Shown here piece by piece: positions 48,840-57,190 of a stretch of 64,000 bases of DNA. Both the position numbers and the translations under genes were made by a program. The notes below the pieces were generated by a model, which ran no database searches, was not told where the DNA came from, and was given only the letters and a program-made list of their open reading frames with translations. Numbering within the stretch: the first letter of the stretch is position 1; the number at the start of each line of letters is the position of its first letter. The stretch spans positions 36,919 to 100,918 of the forward strand of contig NWQM01000009.1 of the NCBI GenBank assembly GCA_002798195.1, given 5' to 3'. Source of the stretch: Lysobacteraceae bacterium NML03-0222 (GTDB lineage: Bacteria; Pseudomonadota; Gammaproteobacteria; Xanthomonadales; Xanthomonadaceae).

Positions 48840-50156
48840 ATGGCTCCCAGCGAGAATCTTTCCGGCAAACTCCGCTGGGTATTTATCCGTCAGGCGCTGA
48901 TTGCCTCGTTGCTGTTCATTTCCGGCATTACTCTGGTCAGCGTGGTGCTCAGCGATGCCCTGTTCAAGCAGCGCGTGCAGCGCGAGGTGGCGCATGCCTG
49001 GGAGATGGTGGCGCGCAATGCCGACAAACCATTGCCGGGCAGCGCCGATTTGGAAACCTATTTCGTGCCTGCTGGCAATATGCCGGATCAGGTGCCGCCA
49101 CAAATGCGGGCGCTATCTCCGGGGCTGCACCGGATGCCGGGTGAGTGGCGGCGGGTTTATGTCAGCGAGCGCGCTGCCGGGCGGATTTATCTGCGCATTT
49201 CTCCGGGATTGAGCAACTGGCTGGTGTGGTGGACATCGCTATTGAGCTCGGCGGTGTCGGTCATCGGCATTATTGCGCTTTCCTGGCTGGGTTACCGGCG
49301 CAGTCGGCGGATGGTCGCGCCGCTGGCGCATCTGACCCAGGTGGCGCTGGACTGGCAGCCGCGACATTCCAGGGCAAGCGACTTCAAGATTCCGATGCGC
49401 GCCGATGCCCATAGCCGCGAAGCTGTTTGTTTGGGCGATGCGCTTTCGAACATGGCCGAGCGTGTGGAATCGCATATCGAGCGCGAGCGCAATTTCACCC
49501 GCGATGCCAGCCATGAGCTGCGCACGCCGTTGACCGTGATTGCGGTGGCCGCCGACTTGCTGGCCGCCAACAACCTGGATGCACGCAGCCGCAAATCGGT
49601 GGAGCGGATTCGAACCACCTCGCGGGGGATGGCTGAGCTGCTCGATGCGCTGCTGATTCTGGCCAGGCACCCGGACGAGCCGCTGGAGACAGGTTGGGTG
49701 GATGTGCGTGACATCCTGCATGAAGAAGTGGCACAGGCCAAACCCGCACTTGAGGGCAGACCGATTGAATTGCGGGTCGATGCGCCAGCCGGCTTGCAGC
49801 TGGAGGCGCCGCCACGGGTGATTGCCACTATCGTGGCCCAGCTGCTGCGCAATGCCTGCCGCTTTACCGAGCAAGGCCACATCGAAGTGGTGTTGCAAGA
49901 TGATGCCGTGCATATACGTGATACTGGCATCGGCATGGATGCAGAGGCGCTGGCACGGGTATTTGACCCATTCTGGCGGGCGGATATTTCCGATTACACC
50001 GTCAAGGGCATGGGGCTGACGGTGTCGCGTCGGCTGGCCGAGCACTTTGGCTGGCAGCTTGCACTGGAGAGTCAGCCCGGCAAGGGCACAGTGGCCAGCC
50101 TTTATTTTCGTCCGCAGCTGTCAACCAGGCAGCGCCAGCAGCGTTCACTGCCCTGA
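48840..50156 (+). CDS. Sensor histidine kinase
   Basis: A 438-residue kinase. Helix 1 is near residues 14-36 (ALIASLLFISGITLVSVVLS), then a short periplasmic domain, helix 2 (SLLSSAVSVIGIIALSWLGY) and a HisKA domain with His225 in RDASHELRTPLTVIA. The HATPase_c motifs are QLLRNACRF (N box), RDTGIGM (G1) and KGMGLTVSRRLAEHFGW (G2). The periplasmic part is only about 110 residues. ATG at 48840 is preceded by AAGG at seven bases; a GTG six bases earlier is in frame. Its partner is the regulator just upstream. Confidence 0.9.
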   Translation: MAPSENLSGKLRWVFIRQALIASLLFISGITLVSVVLSDALFKQRVQREVAHAWEMVARNADKPLPGSADLETYFVPAGNMPDQVPPQMRALSPGLHRMPGEWRRVYVSERAAGRIYLRISPGLSNWLVWWTSLLSSAVSVIGIIALSWLGYRRSRRMVAPLAHLTQVALDWQPRHSRASDFKIPMRADAHSREAVCLGDALSNMAERVESHIERERNFTRDASHELRTPLTVIAVAADLLAANNLDARSRKSVERIRTTSRGMAELLDALLILARHPDEPLETGWVDVRDILHEEVAQAKPALEGRPIELRVDAPAGLQLEAPPRVIATIVAQLLRNACRFTEQGHIEVVLQDDAVHIRDTGIGMDAEALARVFDPFWRADISDYTVKGMGLTVSRRLAEHFGWQLALESQPGKGTVASLYFRPQLSTRQRQQRSLP

Positions 50157-50192
50157 TGCGGCAGCAGGCCGCGCTCTGGTCAAAGCCCGGTC

Positions 50193-51716
50193 ATGTCATC
50201 CCAACTTCGCCCCAATCCTCCCAAACGCCGTGGCTTTTGGGTGCCCGCCATCGTCATTGCCGTGCTTGCCGCAGGCGCGCTGTGGTGGTGGCAGGGCAAG
50301 CGCAGTGGCAGTGATGAAGGCGCATTCCGTACTGTGCAGATTGAGCAGGGCGATATTCGCGTGGCAATTTCCGCGACCGGCACGCTTTCGGCCATTTCCA
50401 CGGTGACGGTCGGCAGCCAGATATCCGGTCAGGTCACCGAGGTGCTGGTGGACTTCAATAGCCCGGTAAAGAAAGGCGATGTGCTGGCGCGTATCGACCC
50501 CAGCACTTATCGCGCACAGATTGCCCAGGGCGATGCGGCGATTGCCAGTGCCCAGGCGGTGCTGCGCCAGGCCGAGGCCAATCTGCGCAATGTGCGGGCG
50601 GATTTCAGTCGCAAAAACGAGCTGGGCGCGCAGCAGCTGGTATCGCGCAGTGATGTGGACAGTGCTCGCGCCAGCCTTGAGCAGGCCGAGGCGCAAGTCA
50701 ATGTGGCGCGCGCGCAAATCCGCCAGCAAACCGCCAATACCCAGACCACGCGCCTCAATCTTGAGCGCACCGTGATTCGCTCGCCGGTGGATGGTGTGGT
50801 GCTGATGCGCAAAATTGAGCCGGGGCAGACCGTGGCCGCCAGCCTGCAAGCGCCGGAGCTGTTCACCATCGCTGAAGATTTGTCCAAGATGAAAATCGAG
50901 CTGGGTGTGGATGAGTCGGATATTGGACAGGTCAAGGCCGGGCAAGGGGTGAGCTTTACCGTTGATGCCTTTCCCAATCGGCAGTTCCGTGGCGTGGTCG
51001 AGCAGGTGCGGCTGGCGGCAACCACCAGCAACAACGTGGTGACTTATCCGGTGGTGGTGACCGTGGACAACAGCGATGGCACATTGTTGCCGGGGTTGAC
51101 GGTCAATGCCGAGATTGAAGTCAGCAAGCGCGAGGGCGTGCTGAAAGTCGCCAATGCCGCGCTGCGTTACAAGCCCTCTGAAGCCACCCAGGCGCTGTTG
51201 GGCGAGGCGGCTGCCAATGGCGCAAGTGGCAATGCCCGGCGTGGCATGAGTGAAGAATTGCCGAAAATCGCCGCCGGGCTGCGCTTGCAGCCAGCGCAGC
51301 AACAGGTTTTTGATGAGGCATTGGCGGCAATGCGGGCCGCACAGGCTGAGCGTCAGGGCGCCACCCGCAGTGGCAATGGCAGTGCCGGTGGGCCGCCGAT
51401 GATGATGCGCTCGGGCAGTGCGCCCGACCCGGCGATGATGGCGCAGATACGTGCCCGCATGCGTGAGCGTATGCAGCGCCAGTTCGCACAGTTCCGCAGC
51501 ACTCTGGACGATGAACAGCGCGCGCAGTGGGACAGTGCCATGGATGCGTTGCTCAATGCCAACCGCGCGCCGCTGTACTTGCTGGTGGATGGCCGCCCCA
51601 GGCGAGTAATGGCGCGGATTGGCGCGTCGGATGGCAGCAGCACCGAAATCAGTGGCGACTTCCAGGCCGGTGACGCGGTCATCAGCGGTGAGCGCGCGGC
51701 CTCGTCGGCCAAATAA
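50193..51716 (+). CDS. MacA-like periplasmic adaptor with Spy/CpxP-like insertion
   Basis: A 507-residue membrane-fusion protein: N-terminal anchor (WVPAIVIAVLAAGALWWW), lipoyl halves, an alpha-hairpin (AEANLRNVRADFSRKNELGAQQLVSR), and beta-barrel (LGVDESDIGQVKAGQGVSFTVDAFPN). After NAALRYKPSEATQALLGEA there is an insertion, about residues 330-465, not usual in MacA. It is helical and rich in Met, Arg and Gln and has two LTxxQ-like motifs: LQPAQQQVF at 365 and LDDEQRAQW at 438. The barrel then resumes (PLYLLVDGRPRRVMARIGASDG). It starts 36 bases after the kinase stop. Confidence 0.88.
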   Translation: MSSQLRPNPPKRRGFWVPAIVIAVLAAGALWWWQGKRSGSDEGAFRTVQIEQGDIRVAISATGTLSAISTVTVGSQISGQVTEVLVDFNSPVKKGDVLARIDPSTYRAQIAQGDAAIASAQAVLRQAEANLRNVRADFSRKNELGAQQLVSRSDVDSARASLEQAEAQVNVARAQIRQQTANTQTTRLNLERTVIRSPVDGVVLMRKIEPGQTVAASLQAPELFTIAEDLSKMKIELGVDESDIGQVKAGQGVSFTVDAFPNRQFRGVVEQVRLAATTSNNVVTYPVVVTVDNSDGTLLPGLTVNAEIEVSKREGVLKVANAALRYKPSEATQALLGEAAANGASGNARRGMSEELPKIAAGLRLQPAQQQVFDEALAAMRAAQAERQGATRSGNGSAGGPPMMMRSGSAPDPAMMAQIRARMRERMQRQFAQFRSTLDDEQRAQWDSAMDALLNANRAPLYLLVDGRPRRVMARIGASDGSSTEISGDFQAGDAVISGERAASSAK

Positions 51717-52457
51717 ATGAGTGTGCGCATGAAGAATGCCGTGATTGAAACCCGCGCCCTGCGCAAGGTCTATGCCGCAGGCAGCGAGGCCGAAGTGGTC
51801 GCACTCAAAGGCGTGGACTTGGTTATCCGCGCCGGCGAGTTCGTCGCCATCATGGGGCCATCCGGCTCGGGCAAGTCCACGCTGATGAACCTGCTGGGCT
51901 GTCTGGATACGCCCAGCGCCGGCCAGTATCTATGCGATGGCGTGGATGTGGCCGCACTGGATGCCGAGGCGCTGGCGATATTGCGCCGCGAAAAAATCGG
52001 TTTCGTGTTTCAGGGCTTTCATCTGCTGCCGAGGATGAGCGCTCTGGAAAACGTCGCCATGCCGCTGGGTTATGCGCGCATGCCGCAGGCCGAGCGCCAG
52101 CAGCGGGCGCAGGCGGCGCTGGCGGCCGTGGGGCTGGGCGAGCGCAGTCACCACAAACCCAATGAACTTTCCGGCGGGCAGCAACAGCGCGTGGCGATTG
52201 CCCGGGCGCTGATTAACCGGCCGCCGATTGTGATGGCCGACGAGCCGACCGGCGCGCTGGACAGCAAGACCGGTGAGGAAATCCTGGCGCTGTTCAAACA
52301 GCTGCGCGATGACGGCCATACCGTCGTGCTGATTACCCATGATGCCGAGGTCGCCCGGCATGCCGACCGTGTTCTGGTGATGCGCGATGGTGAGCTGCAT
52401 CAGGCCACAGACGCCGATAGCGCACTGACAGGCACGCTTCTCGGAGCCAATACATGA
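51717..52457 (+). CDS. MacB-type ABC ATPase (separate subunit)
   Basis: A 246-residue ATPase: Walker A GPSGSGKST, signature LSGGQQQRVAIARAL, Walker B IVMADEPTGALD and switch His in ITHDAEVARH. In E. coli MacB this domain is fused to the permease; here it is separate. The ATG at 51717 follows the adaptor stop directly; a second ATG at 51729 is possible. Overlaps the permease gene by four bases. Confidence 0.92.
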   Translation: MSVRMKNAVIETRALRKVYAAGSEAEVVALKGVDLVIRAGEFVAIMGPSGSGKSTLMNLLGCLDTPSAGQYLCDGVDVAALDAEALAILRREKIGFVFQGFHLLPRMSALENVAMPLGYARMPQAERQQRAQAALAAVGLGERSHHKPNELSGGQQQRVAIARALINRPPIVMADEPTGALDSKTGEEILALFKQLRDDGHTVVLITHDAEVARHADRVLVMRDGELHQATDADSALTGTLLGANT

Positions 52458-53686
52458 GCTGGCTGGATATCTTGCGTACCGCTTTTCATGCCCTGCGCGG
52501 CAACTGGATGCGCAGTGCGCTGACTTCACTCGGGGTCATCATCGGCATTGCTGCCGTCATCGTGATGGTGTCGGTGGGGCAGGGCACCCAGCGGGAAATC
52601 GACAAGCTGGTCGCCGGTCTTGGCGCGCAGAGACTGGATATTTCTCCCGGCGCCGGGCGTGGCCCCGGTGGTGGCGCGCGCATGAGTGCATCGAGCTTTT
52701 TCACCCTGACCGAAGGCGATGCCCGAGCCATTGCCGAGGACATCCCGGAAGTACAGTACGTCAGCGCCGTGCTGCGCGGCTCCACGCAAGTGGTATTTGC
52801 CGAAAACAATGCCTCCACCAATTGGCAGGGCGTTGAGCCGGATTTTTTTGAAATCAACGGCTGGCAGGTCAACCAGGGGCAGCTGTTCGAGGCCGATGAT
52901 TACGGCGGCAATTCGCGCAGCGTCATCATTGGCGATACCGTCAGGCGCACCCTGTTTGGCGAAGACTCAGGTATAGGCCAGAGCATCCGCCTTGGGCGCT
53001 CCAGTTTTACCGTGGTCGCCAGCCTGAGCCCAAAAGGTCCGGGCGGTTTTGGCCAGGATCAGGATGATGTGGTGCTGGTGCCGCTGCAAACGGCACGCCG
53101 CCGCCTGCTGGGCATGAACTTGCCGCCGGGCGCGGTGATGCAGATTGCGCTGACCGTGACCGATGTGCGCGACTTGGATTATGTGCAGGGCGAAGTCGAA
53201 TCGCTGCTGCGCCAGCGTCATGGCATCCGCCCCGGCGCCGATGATGATTTCAATGTGCGCAATATCAGCCAGATGGTGGCTACCCGCAATGCCACCACGC
53301 GGATGATGTCGAAGATGCTGGGCGCGGTGGCCGGGATATGTCTGGTGGTGGGCGGCATCGGCATCATGAACATCATGCTGGTATCGGTCACCGAACGCAT
53401 CCGCGAAATCGGCCTGCGCATGGCAGTCGGTGCCGGGCCTTCGGATGTGCGTCGCCAGTTCATGATGGAGGCCTTGCTGATTTCCATGATTGGCGGCGTG
53501 ATTGGCATCGCCATCGGTATTGGCGGTGCATTGCTGGTCGGAAAGTTCAGTGACCTTGCCATCGCGCTCAATCTGAAAGTGGTGGGACTGGCGGCAGCGT
53601 TTTCCATCATCACCGGGCTGTTTTTTGGCTATTACCCGGCGCGCAAGGCCTCGATGCTGGACCCGATTGAAGCCCTGCGACAGTAG
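52454..53686 (+). CDS. MacB-type ABC permease (separate subunit)
   Basis: A 410-residue permease with helix 1 near residues 20-40 (LTSLGVIIGIAAVIVMVSVG), a periplasmic MacB_PCD domain, and three C-terminal helices with the conserved loop IMLVSVTERIREIGLRMAVGAGPSDVRRQF. The family exports peptides, antibiotics or lipids through MacA. Together with 50193 and 51717 it forms a complete adaptor-ATPase-permease set. The outer-membrane channel is not encoded here. Confidence 0.92.
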   Translation: MSWLDILRTAFHALRGNWMRSALTSLGVIIGIAAVIVMVSVGQGTQREIDKLVAGLGAQRLDISPGAGRGPGGGARMSASSFFTLTEGDARAIAEDIPEVQYVSAVLRGSTQVVFAENNASTNWQGVEPDFFEINGWQVNQGQLFEADDYGGNSRSVIIGDTVRRTLFGEDSGIGQSIRLGRSSFTVVASLSPKGPGGFGQDQDDVVLVPLQTARRRLLGMNLPPGAVMQIALTVTDVRDLDYVQGEVESLLRQRHGIRPGADDDFNVRNISQMVATRNATTRMMSKMLGAVAGICLVVGGIGIMNIMLVSVTERIREIGLRMAVGAGPSDVRRQFMMEALLISMIGGVIGIAIGIGGALLVGKFSDLAIALNLKVVGLAAAFSIITGLFFGYYPARKASMLDPIEALRQ

Positions 53687-53789
53687 GGGTAGGGCGCGCA
53701 GGGCGCCATGATAGTGGGCGCCAATCACCTCACTTGGCGGCATTTGCACAAGGGCTATGGCAAAATCCCCCGGTTTTTGGAGTCTTCTT

Positions 53790-53837
53790 ATGCGCTTGTT
53801 CCCCCGCCTGTCTGAACGGGTTTGTGCTTATGGCTGA
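53790..53837 (+). CDS. Possible 15-codon leader peptide overlapping dgkA start
   Basis: A short frame (MRLFPRLSERVCAYG) begins at an ATG eight bases after a GGAG ribosome site. It ends at a TGA that overlaps the first codons of dgkA. The dgkA ATG itself lacks a good ribosome site, so coupling by a leader peptide is possible. With only 15 codons the case is weak. Confidence 0.3.
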   Translation: MRLFPRLSERVCAYG

Positions 53838-54219
53838 TGGCTACGGCCATGTGCCGCGCGGGCCTGTGGGCATGTTCCGGGCGATGCTTTGGTCATTCAA
53901 GGGGCTGAAGGCGGCATGGCTGCATGAGTCCTCGTTCCGTCTGGAGGTGCTCGCCCTGGTGCTTTTTGCGCCCATTGGCCTGTGGCTGGGTCAGGGGGCA
54001 GTAGAGAAAGTGCTGCTGGTGGGCGCCATCTTGCTGGTGATGGCGGCCGAGCTTCTGAACTCGGCCATCGAGGCTATCATCGAGCGCTATGGCGCCGAGT
54101 TTCACGAGCTGGCCGGGCGCGCCAAGGATATGGGCTCGGCTGCGGTTTTTGTTTTGATTGTCAACGCTTTGCTGGTGTGGGGGATGATTTTGCTGCCACG
54201 CCTTTTCTCTCATTTGTAA
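53830..54219 (+). CDS. dgkA: Diacylglycerol kinase
   Basis: A 129-residue three-helix inner-membrane enzyme. The conserved catalytic segment is AAELLNSAIEAIIERYG and the N-terminal amphipathic region holds SFKGLKAAWLHESSFRLE. It phosphorylates diacylglycerol to recycle lipid from membrane-derived oligosaccharide or LPS modification. ATG at 53830 gives the usual length; the ribosome site is poor. It is followed by the terC-like gene after 12 bases. Confidence 0.93.
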   Translation: MADGYGHVPRGPVGMFRAMLWSFKGLKAAWLHESSFRLEVLALVLFAPIGLWLGQGAVEKVLLVGAILLVMAAELLNSAIEAIIERYGAEFHELAGRAKDMGSAAVFVLIVNALLVWGMILLPRLFSHL

Positions 54220-54231
54220 GGTTGCAAACCC

Positions 54232-54981
54232 ATGGATCTCAGTTTCCTTTCCAGCCCCGAAGTCTGGGTCACCCTGGCAACACTCTCCGCGCTGGAGATT
54301 GTGCTTGGCATCGACAACTTGGTGTTCATCTCCATTGCGGTCAGCAAATTGCCCGAGCATCAGCGTCCGTTTGCACGCAAGTTTGGTATCGCGGTGGCCT
54401 GTATCACCCGCATCGGCTTGCTGGTGATGCTGGCCTTCCTGGCGAAGATGCAGCGCGATTTGTTTTTCATCGGCGATATGGGCATTTCTGTACGCGATTT
54501 GATTCTCATCATTGGCGGGCTGTTCCTGCTCATCAAGGGCACCATGGAAATCCGCGAGCTGATTACCGGCGGCGAGGATGAAGACCCGACCACGCGCAAA
54601 AGCTCCGGCGTGTTTTGGGTGGTGATTGCGCAGATCGCGGTGATCGACATCGTGTTCTCGCTGGATTCGGTGATTACCGCGGTGGGCATTGCCGAGCATA
54701 TCCCGGTGATGGTGTTCGCCATCTTGCTGGCGGTGACGGTGATGCTGCTGGCCGCCAATCCGCTGGGGCGCTTCATCGATGCCAATCCCACCATCAAGAT
54801 GCTGGCACTGGCCTTCATCCTGTTGATTGGCGTGGTGTTGATTCTCGATGGCGTGGATCTGCATGTGCCCAAGCCCTATATCTACACGGCCATGGGCTTC
54901 TCGGTCATGGTGGAATGGCTGAATCTCTTGATGCGCCGCCGCGCACTGGCACACAAGGTGCCCGGAGCCGGCAAGTGGTGA
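54232..54981 (+). CDS. TerC-family integral membrane protein
   Basis: A 249-residue protein of about seven membrane helices. The family motifs are LEIVLGIDNLVFISI near the start and IVFSLDSVITAVGIAEHIPVM in the second half, where Asp residues sit in the membrane. TerC-like proteins are linked to tellurite resistance, and some (Alx/MntP-related) to manganese export. Which applies here cannot be told. A terminator (54985-55013) follows immediately. Confidence 0.88.
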   Translation: MDLSFLSSPEVWVTLATLSALEIVLGIDNLVFISIAVSKLPEHQRPFARKFGIAVACITRIGLLVMLAFLAKMQRDLFFIGDMGISVRDLILIIGGLFLLIKGTMEIRELITGGEDEDPTTRKSSGVFWVVIAQIAVIDIVFSLDSVITAVGIAEHIPVMVFAILLAVTVMLLAANPLGRFIDANPTIKMLALAFILLIGVVLILDGVDLHVPKPYIYTAMGFSVMVEWLNLLMRRRALAHKVPGAGKW

Positions 54982-54984
54982 AGC

Positions 54985-55013
54985 AAATGCCCGGAGCAAA
55001 ACTCCGGGCATTT
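54985..55013 (+). terminator. Rho-independent terminator after the TerC-family gene
   Basis: A perfect 12-bp stem (54985-54996 with 55002-55013) has a five-base CAAAA loop. The stem starts four bases after the stop and its A/T foot forms part of the pairing. Confidence 0.85.
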
Positions 55014-55085
55014 CACTTGTGCTGAACACATGATTCAACAAACTGCCTGCATGGTCACGGCCTTTGCCGTTCTACGGAGACTCTG

Positions 55086-55682
55086 ATGCGATTGATGAAA
55101 GTTTTGCTTCTGACAGCCCTGATGACACTGCTCTCTGGCTGTGGCTACAACCAAATCCAGCAAAAAGACGAGGCCGTCAAGGCCGCTTGGTCGCAAGTGC
55201 TGAATGTCTATAAACGCCGTGCCGATCTGGTGCCGAATCTGGTGGCCACGGTCAAAGGCTATGCCGCACACGAAGAAAAGGTGCTGACCGAAGTGACCGA
55301 GGCGCGCTCCAGGGTCGGCAGCATCAATGTCAATGCCGACGATGAAGCCTCGCTCAAGCAGTTCCAGGAAGCGCAAGGCCAGCTCAATGGCGCCATTGGC
55401 CGCCTGTTGCTGGTCAGCGAAAACTACCCGCAGCTCAAAGCTGACCAAAACTTCCGTGAATTGCAGGCGCAGCTTGAAGGCACCGAAAACCGCATCGCGG
55501 TGGAGCGCCAGCGCTATATCGTGGCGGTGCAGGATTACAACACCTATATCCGCAGCTTCCCGCAAAACCTGGTAGCCAAGCTGTTCGGTTACCAGGTCAA
55601 GCCCAATTTCAGCGTGGAGAATGAGCAGCAAATCCAGCAAGCGCCGGTGGTGGACTTCGGCGCTGCCCAACCTGCCGGATGA
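55086..55682 (+). CDS. LemA-family lipoprotein
   Basis: A 198-residue protein with a lipobox signal (LMTLLSGCGYN) and then the LemA helical domain: QQKDEAVKAAWSQVLNVYKRRADLVPNLV. The second half holds ENRIAVERQRYIVAVQDYNTYIRSFP. LemA proteins are membrane-bound, of unsettled function, and often neighbour TPM-domain proteins, as here. The next gene starts within its stop codon. Confidence 0.9.
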   Translation: MRLMKVLLLTALMTLLSGCGYNQIQQKDEAVKAAWSQVLNVYKRRADLVPNLVATVKGYAAHEEKVLTEVTEARSRVGSINVNADDEASLKQFQEAQGQLNGAIGRLLLVSENYPQLKADQNFRELQAQLEGTENRIAVERQRYIVAVQDYNTYIRSFPQNLVAKLFGYQVKPNFSVENEQQIQQAPVVDFGAAQPAG

Positions 55683-56641
55683 TGAAGGTGGCAGGCTACC
55701 GTCAATATGGGCTGTCTGCGCTGCTATGCCTGGCGGCGCTGGTTTTGCCGTGGCGGGCATGGGCACAGCAGCCAGCCATCATTCCGGCGCTGGATTCGCC
55801 GGTGGTGGATACCACGGCCACACTCGATAGCCAGACCCGTGCGCAGTTGGAGCAGCAGGCCGTGCAGCTGCGCGCAAGCAAGGGCAGTCAGTTGCAAATC
55901 CTGATGGTGCCAAGCACCGCGCCGGAAGACATTTCCCAGTATTCGCAGCGGGTATTCGATGCCTGGAAGCTGGGGCGCGATGGCGTGGATGATGGCGTGT
56001 TGCTGGTTGTCGCCAAGGATGACCGCCGCGTGCGTATCCAGACTGGCTATGGCCTTGAAGGCGCGATTCCCGATGCCATCGCCAGCCGGGTGATTCAGGA
56101 ATACATGGTGCCGCGCTTTCGGCAGAACGATTACGCCGGTGGCATTATCGATGCCAGCGCACAACTGGTGCGCTTGATTGAGGGCGAAACACTGCCCGAG
56201 CCGGTAGCGGCGCACAAGGTTCGCAGCGAGCGCTACTTTCCCTTCATGGGTGGCCCAGGTGTCCTGGTCATGTCGCTGGCCATCAGCCCGATTCTGTCAG
56301 TATTGTTGCTACTGTGCTTGGGCTTGGGCAGAAAGTCGTTGCTATTGGGCCTGGGCTTGGAAAAGAAGTCGCGCCGGTGGTTCATCCTGTTCAACGGCGG
56401 CATTGCCGGCGGGCTGACGCTGTTGCTATCCGGGAGCTGGCTCATGGCGCTTATGGCGGCCGTGCTCGGTTTCTGGTTTGCCAGTGGCAAGGGTGGTGGT
56501 GGACGCGGCTATGCCGGTGGCAGTGGACGCTCCAGTAGTGGCGGTGGCTGGTCGAGTGGAAGCAGCCGTTCCAGCAGCGGCGGTGGCTGGTCGGGTGGCG
56601 GCGGCCGCTCCGGCGGTGGTGGCGCTTCAGGGAGCTGGTGA
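55679..56641 (+). CDS. TPM-domain (YgcG-like) exported protein
   Basis: A 320-residue protein. A signal peptide (LLCLAALVLPWRAWAQQ) precedes the TPM domain with SPVVDTTATLDSQTRAQLEQQAVQL and DGVDDGVLLVVAKDDRRVRIQTGYGLEGAIPD. Membrane helices follow (about residues 190-265), then a Gly/Ser/Trp-rich tail (SGRSSSGGGWSSGSSRSS and similar). The tail is typical of YgcG proteins. Overlaps lemA by four bases and the next gene by one. Function is uncertain; related plant proteins act in photosystem repair as phosphatases. Confidence 0.88.
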   Translation: MMKVAGYRQYGLSALLCLAALVLPWRAWAQQPAIIPALDSPVVDTTATLDSQTRAQLEQQAVQLRASKGSQLQILMVPSTAPEDISQYSQRVFDAWKLGRDGVDDGVLLVVAKDDRRVRIQTGYGLEGAIPDAIASRVIQEYMVPRFRQNDYAGGIIDASAQLVRLIEGETLPEPVAAHKVRSERYFPFMGGPGVLVMSLAISPILSVLLLLCLGLGRKSLLLGLGLEKKSRRWFILFNGGIAGGLTLLLSGSWLMALMAAVLGFWFASGKGGGGRGYAGGSGRSSSGGGWSSGSSRSSSGGGWSGGGGRSGGGGASGSW

Positions 56642-57132
56642 TGAAACGAATCCTGCGACATTTGTTCGCGCCTTCTGTGCGCCGTGCGTTTCCGCCGCAA
56701 GCTCTGGAGCATATCCATCAGGCCATCGCCGCCAGTGAAAAACAGCACCGGGGTGAAATCTGCTTTGCCGTGGATGCGGCACTGCCGCTGCGACAAGTAC
56801 TGGCAGGAGTGAGTGCCCGTGAATCGGCCGAGCAGGCGTTTGCCGCGCTGCGGGTCTGGGATACCGAAGAAAACAACGGCGTGCTGATTTATCTGCTGCT
56901 GGCCGAGCATCGCATTGAAATCGTGGCCGACCGTGGCGTCGCCGCGCATGTGGATGGCGCGCACTGGCAGGGTATTTGCGCGCATATTTCCGCGCTTTTG
57001 GCGCAAAGGCAGAACCAGGCGGCGATTACTGGCGCGGTGGCCGAGATTGGTGCGCTGCTGAAGCAGCACTACCCCTGCGATGCCGGGGGTGGGCTGGATG
57101 AGCTGCCCAACCGGCCGGTGATTCTTTCCTGA
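56641..57132 (+). CDS. Second TPM-domain protein, no signal peptide or tail
   Basis: A 163-residue protein: HIHQAIAASEKQHRGEICFAVDAALP, then the TPM core LRVWDTEENNGVLIYLLLAEHRIEIVADRGVAAHVDG. It lacks a clear signal peptide and the Gly-rich tail of the preceding protein. Its ATG shares one base with the preceding TGA. The run LemA, TPM with tail, short TPM is a known conserved block, probably a membrane-associated complex. Confidence 0.88.
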   Translation: MKRILRHLFAPSVRRAFPPQALEHIHQAIAASEKQHRGEICFAVDAALPLRQVLAGVSARESAEQAFAALRVWDTEENNGVLIYLLLAEHRIEIVADRGVAAHVDGAHWQGICAHISALLAQRQNQAAITGAVAEIGALLKQHYPCDAGGGLDELPNRPVILS

Positions 57133-57190
57133 CAGGATGCCTTGCGGCAGCGCATCAGGCAAAATGCGGACATCATCACGAGAAGCTCTC

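Noticed and set aside
53695..53725. GGCGCC inverted repeat after the MacB-type permease as a terminator
   Set aside because: The stem is short and self-complementary and no T-tract follows.
53893..55041. 382-codon minus-strand His-rich frame over dgkA and terC-like genes
   Set aside because: Antisense shadow of two membrane proteins with clear motifs.
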